64,000 nucleotides of DNA from Panopea generosa (Eukaryota > Mollusca > Bivalvia > Adapedonta > Hiatellidae), in contig CM055895.1 of the NCBI GenBank assembly GCA_029582155.1, positions 53,473,250 through 53,537,249 on the forward strand, in the 5' to 3' direction. Numbering within the stretch: the stretch's first letter is position 1; each line of letters starts with the position of its first letter. Below, one piece after another: positions 57,310-64,000 of the stretch. Both the position numbers and the translations under genes were made by a program. The notes under the pieces are model-generated. The model did no database searches, was not told the DNA's origin, and saw only the letters and a list, made by a program, of their open reading frames with translations.

Positions 57310-57523
57310 GTTTAGGTTGGTGAGACTTCACAAGTTTAATGCTATCTTCTTGGAGAGTTATAGTTTGAAGGGGCTGGGGAACTATACAAGTTTAATGCTA
57401 TCACAAGTTAACGCTGTCTTCTCAAAGAGAGTTAGTTCGAGGGGGTGGGGGAAATATACAAGTTAACGCTATCTTTTCAAAGAGAGTTAGTTGGAGGGGG
57501 TGGGGGAAATATACAAGTTAACG
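57310..57523. repeat. Minisatellite, 55-bp unit, founder part of a larger duplication
   Basis: Units of 'acaagttaacgctgtcttct' plus 'caaagagagttagttggagg' plus 'gggtgggggaaatat' occur at 55-bp spacing (57458, 57513, 57568, 57623). The G-rich half is purine-biased on this strand. The array continues into the 476-bp blocks. Confidence 0.9.
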
Positions 57524-58951
57524 CTGTCTTCTCAAAGAGAGTTAGTTGGAGGGGGTAGGGTAAATATACAAGTTAACGCTGTCTTTTCAAAGAGAGTTAG
57601 TTGGAGGAGGTGGGGGAAATATACAAGTTAACGCTGTCTTTTCAAAGAGAGTTAGTTGGAGGAGGTGGGGGAACTATACAAGTTTAACACTGTCTTCTAA
57701 AAGAGAGTTGGAGGGCATGTGGGTACTATACAAGTTTAATGCTATCTTCTCGAAGAGTATTCACTTAGAGCATGCAGCCCCAGTCTAAAACAAATGTATC
57801 TAGATAAATGTTGTTAACACAAAAATTAAAAAAAAAAATACTCCAATTAGTAATAAGTAACCTTAATTCATCATAATCAGCCTCTAGATAGGCAAGGCTA
57901 GTTAGATAAAATACTGGTGATTAGCTTAGTGTCTTGTGTTAAATATAGAAAATGATTAAATGAATAAAACAAACTTTTCTTAAAACAGGAGACAAATATC
58001 TGTCTTCTCAAAGAGAGTTAGTTGGAGGGGGTAGGGTAAATATACAAGTTAACGCTGTCTTTTCAAAGAGAGTTAGTTGGAGGAGGTGGGGGAAATATAC
58101 AAGTTAACGCTGTCTTTTCAAAGAGAGTTAGTTGGAGGAGGTGGGGGAACTATACAAGTTTAACACTGTCTTCTAAAAGAGAGTTGGAGGGCATGTGGGT
58201 ACTATACAAGTTTAATGCTATCTTCTCGAAGAGTATTCACTTAGAGCATGCAGCCCCAGTCTAAAACAAATGTATCTAGATAAATGTTGTTAACACAAAA
58301 ATTAAAAAAAAAAATACTCCAATTAGTAATAAGTAACCTTAATTCATCATAATCAGCCTCTAGATAGGCAAGGCTAGTTAGATAAAATACTGGTGATTAG
58401 CTTAGTGTCTTGTGTTAAATATAGAAAATGATTAAATGAATAAAACAAACTTTTCTTAAAACAGGAGACAAATATCTGTCTTCTCAAAGAGAGTTAGTTG
58501 GAGGGGGTAGGGTAAATATACAAGTTAACGCTGTCTTTTCAAAGAGAGTTAGTTGGAGGAGGTGGGGGAAATATACAAGTTAACGCTGTCTTTTCAAAGA
58601 GAGTTAGTTGGAGGAGGTGGGGGAACTATACAAGTTTAACACTGTCTTCTAAAAGAGAGTTGGAGGGCATGTGGGTACTATACAAGTTTAATGCTATCTT
58701 CTCGAAGAGTATTCACTTAGAGCATGCAGCCCCAGTCTAAAACAAATGTATCTAGATAAATGTTGTTAACACAAAAATTAAAAAAAAAAATACTCCAATT
58801 AGTAATAAGTAACCTTAATTCATCATAATCAGCCTCTAGATAGGCAAGGCTAGTTAGATAAAATACTGGTGATTAGCTTAGTGTCTTGTGTTAAATATAG
58901 AAAATGATTAAATGAATAAAACAAACTTTTCTTAAAACAGGAGACAAATAT
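57524..58951. repeat. Three direct copies of a 476-bp block, apparently identical
   Basis: Block starts at 57524, 58000 and 58476 ('ctgtcttctcaaagagagtt'). Each block contains about four 55-bp units and then about 240 bp of unique sequence ('gcatgcagccccagtctaaa' ... 'cttaaaacaggagacaaata'). By eye I see no difference between copies, including in the A run, so the event is very recent or is an assembly artefact. The junction places 'acaggagacaaatatctgtc' only between blocks. Confidence 0.95.
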
Positions 58952-58959
58952 TAACACAC

Positions 58960-59825
58960 TGTGTTCCTTCACTGTTACTAAGTTTTACGTACTGAATTAG
59001 ATATTACACCATGTTAAAGAGAACTTGGTATCAGTTCTCTGTTACTACGTGTTACATACTGAGTTAGATATTTCGCCATGTTAAAGGAGTTCTCTGTTAC
59101 TACGTGTTATGTACTGAGTTAGATAGTTCCCCATGTTAAAGGAGTTCTCTGTTACTACGTGTTACATACTGAGTTTGATAGTTCGCCATGTTAAAGGAGA
59201 ACTGGGTATCAGTTCTCTGTTACTACATGTTATATATTGAGTTAGATATTTCACAATGTAAAAGGAGAACTGGGTATCAGTTCTCTGTTACTACGTGTTG
59301 CGTACTGAGTTAGATAGGTCGCCATGTTAAAGGAGAACTGGGTATCAGTTCTCTGTTTCTCATGTTATATATTGAGTTAGATATTTCACAATGTTAAAGG
59401 AGAACTGGGTATCAGTTCTCTGTTACTACATGTTATATACTGAGTTAGATATTTCACAATGTAAAAGGAGAACTGGGTATTAGTTCTCTGTTATGACATG
59501 TTACATACTGAGTTAGATATTTCACAATGTTAAAGGAGAACTGGTTATCAGTTCTCTGTTACGACGTGTTACATACTGAGTTAGATAGTTCGCCATGTTA
59601 AAGAAGAACTTCATATCAGTTCCCTGTTACTACGTATTACGTACTGAGTTAGATATTTCACAATGTTAAAGAAGAACTGGGTATCAGTTCTCTGTTACTA
59701 TGTGTTATATACTGAGTTAGATAGTTCGCCATATTAAAGGAGAACTTCATATCAGTTCCCTGTTACTACGTGTTACGTACTGAGTTAGATATTTCGCCAT
59801 GTTAAAGGAGAACTTGGTATCTGAA
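58960..59825. repeat. Minisatellite, about 68-bp unit, with about 53-54-bp short variants, about 13 copies
   Basis: The unit is 'gttctctgttactacgtgtt' plus 'acatactgagttagatattt' plus 'cgccatgttaaaggagaact' plus 'gggtatca'. Short variants drop the 'aactgggtatca' part. Variants 'cacaatg' and 'cgccatg' alternate. Confidence 0.92.
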
Positions 59826-60650
59826 TTAAGACATTGTGTAGTTAGTGGTCCAGTGATAGAGAATTTGACCACATATTATGTGTCCATTCAAATGATTTCA
59901 ACTAACCTGAATAAACCAATCGTGAGTGTGAATACGTAAAATCAAATTTATTACTTTGGATACTGACATGTATCAAGTACACACATTTCCCTTTGATATC
60001 CGTATTGTTTTGTCTACTATGTCTAACATATTATTGAAGGCAAAGTAAATCTGACTACCTTGAACAGAGGAGATTGTTAACTTTAAAGCCTTGAAAATTT
60101 GAAGATGGTCAGAGAAGAATGTGTGAATTATAAAAAAATTTTGGAATAAAATTATATTCTTGTTTTATTGTGTTCCTATATGCATGAAGTTATACAGTGT
60201 TTACCCAGTAATTCATGTACAAAGTATTGCAACCCATGTTAACAGGTAGAACAGAAAAGATAAATGATCAACCATACATGTATACCAGTGCTTGTTATTT
60301 CATATGCACCCTGTAAGTAAGGTTAAGATGTAAATACATAAAGGGAGATAATTGACAAAAATAAGCAGAATATTTATGCAGTATATAATATAAAAGCACG
60401 TTTTGGTGAACATTCATTGATCGCTAGTGATTCAAACTTATTTCCTTTGGGCATTTAATGTGAATTGATTTTCAAATAAATGAAGGAAAGCAATTTTTAC
60501 TTTAAAAAAAATGCATTCTTTCGGATTTTATATTACCTCCCTTTCATTGTATTTGAATTTGAAATGAGTGACGATTTGCACAATAATTTCCCATGGGTAA
60601 CTTACTTATTTTTCTATATCTGGTGTATTTTATCTATTAATGCAATCAAG

Positions 60651-60740
60651 GAGACGACTATATGCCCCAGTCTCCATTATTCGGAAAGCCCTTGTCTGAG
60701 CAGCACGTATATTTATCATATTACGAGGGATCGAAGAACC
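60651..60740 (+). CDS. ANK: Candidate 90-nt ankyrin linker exon (phase 1-1)
   Basis: With the G carried from exon 19, these 90 bases read GDDYMPQSPLFGKPLSEQHV then YLSYYEGSKN, with no stop, and end at AACC|GTAAGT, a strong donor. Entry and exit are both phase 1, so ...SDSEDEG|GDDYMPQ is a clean join that continues the acidic linker. The segment is richer in G+C than the surrounding intron. The acceptor 'tctattaatgcaatcaag' is only moderate, but it has a branch-point-like 'ctattaat'. In the family, variable exons sit between the repeats and ZU5. I do not recognise this peptide in vertebrate ankyrins. I think it is more likely real than not, though unproven. Confidence 0.5.
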
Positions 60741-61146
60741 GTAAGTGAAGGTGTTGCGTGTTGTGCAATGATGGATGTTGTGTCTGTATGAAGTGCATGC
60801 ACCAAGCATGCATGGATTTACCAATGTGTTTGTTATTTCAGAATGTAAAGAAATATGCCACCTGCGCCTTGTGTTATTTATTTTGTTATTTTACATAGAA
60901 ACTGATATGTTAGTCTTAAAGGGACGTATGGCAATCTTGATCAGTTTTCACTAAACACTTATTGGAATACAAATATCTGTATGAGGTCAAAATTATTTGA
61001 AATATAATGCAAAAAGTTGCCTATTTTCATTTCTATAAAATTAATAGAGGCAAACATGCCTAAAATATGAAAAATGTTAAATTTTTAGCTCAATGGAGCT
61101 ATTCCTGTAGCAGGTTATCTGTCATAATCTGTTGTCACCACCCTTT

Positions 61147-61267
61147 TTGCCATAACATATTAACTGCTAGATTATCATCACCTAAAAATGAAAAATAAAA
61201 TCCTCACACCCTCCTTGTTTATAAGAAAAATTTGGATGATAATCTAGCAATTAATTTATAATGGCAT
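61147..61267. mobile_element. MITE-like element, same family as 30842
   Basis: The left 'tgccataacatattaactgc' plus 'tagattatcatc' and the right 'gatgataatctagcaattaa' plus 'tttataatggca' are reverse complements of about 31 bp with few mismatches. The middle is short and AC/A-rich. It is preceded at 61087 by 'ttagctcaatggagctattc', a possible hairpin head of another element. Confidence 0.75.
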
Positions 61268-61516
61268 TACTAAAAATAGACTGGAATGGAAAAAAATTAA
61301 ACATCTTCTGAAACCCGCTGGCCAAATTTCACATGTTTGAACCATTTGTTAACCTCTATAAGTTTTTGCACATTCAGATGTAACTACCTTAAATCCAATA
61401 TGGCCACATTAAAATTAATCTAAATAGTGAAAAATTGAGAAAATTTCAAACAATATCTCCAGTGAAACTCATTATTTCGTGTGTGCATTCCTTGGCTCAG
61501 TCTTTCCTAACTTGTT

Positions 61517-62992
61517 TTTATACCCCCGACAAACGAAGTTTTGAGGGGGTATACTTGAGTCACCCTGAGGTCGGTCTGTCGGTCTGTCGGTCGGTCTGTC
61601 CGTTGCAATTTTCCTTGTCCGGAGCATAACTTACAGAGTTATTGCCCTTTGATATTTTTTCTTGTCTGGAGCATAACTTGAAAAGTACCGGATGGAATTT
61701 CATCGAGCTTCATACAATGGTAGAATATAATGAGAGGAAGTGCAGTGTACAGGAAACATAACTCTATTCTTGCTAATTACAGAGTTATTGCCCTTTGATA
61801 TATTTCCCTTTGATATTTTTTCTTGTCCGGAGCATAACTTGAAAAGTACCGGATGGAAATTCATCAAGCTTCATACAGTGGTAGAATATAATGAGAGGAA
61901 GTGCAGTGTACAGGAAACATAACTCTATTCTTGCTAATTACAGAGTTATTGCCCTTTGATATATTTCCCTTGTCTGGAGCATTACTTTTAAAGTACTGGA
62001 TGGAATTTCATCAAACTTCATACAATGGTAGAATATAATGAGAGGAAGTGCAGTGTACAGGAAACATAACTCTATTCTTGCTAATTACAGAGTTATTGCC
62101 CTTTGATATATTTCCCTTTGATATTTTTTCTTGTCCGGAGCATAACTTGAAAAGTACCGGATGGAAATTCATCAAGCTTCATACAGTGGTAGAATATAAT
62201 GAGAGGAAGTGCAGTGTACAGGAAACATAACTCTATTCTTGCTAATTACAGAGTTATTGCCCTTTGATATATTTCCCTTGTCTGGAGCATTACTTTTAAA
62301 GTACTGGATGGAATTTCATCAAACTTCATACAATGGTAGAATATAATGAGAGGAAGTGCAATGTACAAGAAACATAACTCTATTCTTGCTAATTACAGAG
62401 TTATTGCCCTTTGATATTTTTTCTTGTCCGGAGCATAACTTGAAAAGTACCTGATGGAATTTCATCAAGCTTCATACAATGGTAGAATATAATGAGAGGA
62501 AGTGCAGTGTACAAGAAACATAACTCTATTATTGCTAATTACAGAGTTATTGCCCTTTGATATATTTCCCTTGTCTGGTGCAGTACTTTTAAAGTACTTT
62601 TAAAGCCATCAGTGATAACAGTTTAATAAAGTTCATGAAAGAACCAAGTTGATGAATACATGGAGTTCGAGCAAAGCAGGTTCGATATTGTATTCCTAGT
62701 GCTCTTGTTTGTTTCTTATCAATAAAATTGTTGTCCCTCAACATAACTCGAAAAAGTATAACATTTATTGATTGCCATGAAAGCTTGTACACTGCACAAT
62801 AATTAAAAAGACCGTTTTTAATTTTAACAAAACCATAAAAAATTTAACAATATACAAACAACTTAATCCATAACATTCTCTTTTATTAAGAATTTCTTTT
62901 GTCTGGAGAATAACTTTAAAACTATTGGATATAATTTGATAAAACTTCATACAATGGTTAACCATGGCGGCGTTCGGGGGTATTCATCACTA
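61517..62992 (+). mobile_element. Hairpin-headed element with six monomers in a 308-bp higher-order repeat
   Basis: The head 'tatacccccgacaaacgaag' plus 'ttttgagggggtata' is a perfect-stem hairpin (TATACCCCC / GGGGGTATA). Then come 'gtcggtctgtcggtctgtcg' and monomers with 'gagttattgccctttgatat'. The mark 'gagaggaag' falls at 61732, 61893, 62040, 62201, 62348 and 62494: spacings 161, 147, 161, 147, 146, so long and short monomers form a 308-bp dimer copied twice. The 3' end reads 'ggcggcgttcgggggtattc' (about 62966-62985), echoing the head. Two identical 60-codon open frames inside are by-products. It looks like a satellite-carrying non-autonomous element of the kind known in bivalves. Confidence 0.8.
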
Positions 62993-63062
62993 CAGTGATA
63001 GGTCTAGTTTTTCCTCTTCACACAATTTATGATGGTACTATACAACCAGTTATGTTGTCAAA

Positions 63063-63240
63063 GCTGGGTGGTGGTGTAGTGGATAAAGTGTTGGCCGCTC
63101 ACACCAGAGGTTATAGGTTTGGTCACCAGCTTGACCCAGTCCTCTCAAAATCACAACATTCAGTACAGGTTCTACCTAGGAAACTGACATGAGAGCGACT
63201 CATATAAGCTCTGAGCTTTCTTCGCAGCCCAGTTAAAATA
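63063..63240 (+). repeat. SINE-like repeat, family S3-related
   Basis: 'ggtggtgtagtggataaagt' has an A-box-like start and 'gaggttataggtttggtcac' a B-box-like region. 'acaggttctacctaggaaac' and 'atataagctctgagctttct' follow, ending in 'cccagttaaaataaatta'. The head resembles a tRNA 5' half (GTGGTGTAGTGG). Confidence 0.6.
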
Positions 63241-64000
63241 AATTAGTATAAACTAATAATGTTTCAAATAAGCGTATCAGGGGCAATTGTTGACTCTCTT
63301 GTTTTAATTTTCATATCATAAGAAGAAGTTCTTTGGAAAAGATCGAAAGATCTCAAAATGGTTATACTTTGATAGGTTTGAGGAGTGATTTGATACCTAA
63401 ACATAAGTAACGTGGATTGTTGGATTGCTATGTGTCCCTTTAAGTAATTTGTAGACCTGTAATTTGAAATCTGAATACATGTTGAACAGTGGTCCATATG
63501 ATTAATCTAAGCACAGGTTTCTATAATTTAAATATCTTTGCACCATAATTCTTTTAAGATAATGTGAGACTGGCAATGAAAGAGAAACATAAATAATTCA
63601 GAAAGGATCTCGAGTGCTATTAAAAAAAACAACACTCTCATTATGAAATCTATTCTGATTCAGTATCTATGACAGTTTTGTCTGACAATGTAAATGTTTA
63701 TGTTGTAAAGGCAATTGTTACAGTAAAACAGTTCACAATGTTGTAAATGATGCATGGTTCTTGGGAGAAATGTCTTGTCTGAATGTCCTTCACTAGGCTA
63801 TCCTTCACATTGGATTTACCATTTTTTAAATACCCTGGTATTTTAAAGGGACACATGGAAATTTTTCGTTAAAAAATATTTCTCATAATTATTTTATGTG
63901 CTTGATGCCAATACAAACCTTAGGATATCTCAGTTTGTACCCAGACTCTTCATTTTGTTTCTATTTTGGAAAGGGGCACAACTCTTGAAAATGGTTGAAC

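Larger units (their letters stand above)
56581..60650. other. Linker-region intron, third part, dominated by tandem arrays
   Basis: It contains a 55-bp minisatellite (57310-57523), a 476-bp block in three copies (57524-58951) and a minisatellite of about 68 bp (58960-59825). The remaining 59826-60650 is AT-rich with nothing recognised. Confidence 0.7.
60741..64000. other. Downstream intron to the end of the window
   Basis: It holds a MITE-like element (61147-61267), a hairpin-headed element with six monomers (61517-62992) and an S3-type SINE copy (63063-63240). A good acceptor at 60840 ('gtttgttatttcag') opens about 38 hydrophobic codons but no usable donor was found. No ZU5 coding sequence was seen. 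Confidence 0.65.

Noticed and set aside
57981-58060. Phase-1 frame GDKYLSSQRELVGGGR after an acceptor-like 'cttaaaacag', reminiscent of ankyrin linker exons
   Set aside because: The frame exists only because two 476-bp blocks join there. After the last block the same acceptor leads to a stop within a few codons.
60841-60960. Strong acceptor at 60840 followed by about 38 open codons
   Set aside because: The peptide is hydrophobic and unlike an ankyrin linker, and no donor follows. Chance opening in AT-rich DNA is likely.
61740-62230. Two identical 60-codon open frames 308 bp apart
   Set aside because: They are by-products of the higher-order repeat in the hairpin-headed element.

Overview
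The window is a piece of an animal genome: AT-rich, intron-rich, with no prokaryotic features. Its main content is one gene on the + strand, a canonical ankyrin, ortholog of the ancestor of vertebrate ANK1/ANK2/ANK3 and related to Drosophila Ank/Ank2 and C. elegans unc-44. Nineteen well-supported exons (8865-50319, 2446 coding bases, about 815 codons) encode the complete 24-repeat ankyrin membrane-binding domain and the start of the acidic linker behind it. Nearly every exon is one 33-codon repeat (99 bp) or two (198 bp). All introns between repeats are in phase 0 and cut at the same place in each repeat. The repeat number and order match vertebrate ankyrins. The ZU5, UPA and death domains are not seen and should lie downstream of base 64000. 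The 5' end of the gene is not certain.

The host is probably a bivalve mollusc. This is inferred from several repeats: hairpin-headed elements carrying tandem units of about 150-160 bp with the phrase 'gagttatggccctt', tRNA-headed SINE-like repeats, and many minisatellites. The species cannot be named from the sequence.

Layout. 1-8864: upstream or first-intron DNA with a 2.5-kb array of 42-bp units (3535-6042) and a candidate short first coding exon (6822-6857). 8865-22982: repeats 1-6 on five exons. 22983-35714: a 12.7-kb gap that hides a probable microexon (30328-30360), equivalent to the vertebrate alternative insert between repeats 6 and 7. 35715-50319: repeats 7-24 on 14 closer-spaced exons. 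Inside this block, the 3' splice site and first part of exon 10 have been amplified into eight 75-bp copies. 50320-64000: linker-region intron(s) with three candidate phase 1-1 exons (51615, 56542, 60651), the last being the best, plus a triplicated 476-bp block and a hairpin-headed element with six monomers.

Most of the window is intronic repeat: about 15 different minisatellites, two or three SINE-like families, small inverted-repeat elements and foldbacks. The many long open frames over the minisatellites come from unit lengths divisible by three and are not annotated as genes. No RNA genes, CRISPR arrays, retroviral elements or second protein gene could be supported.
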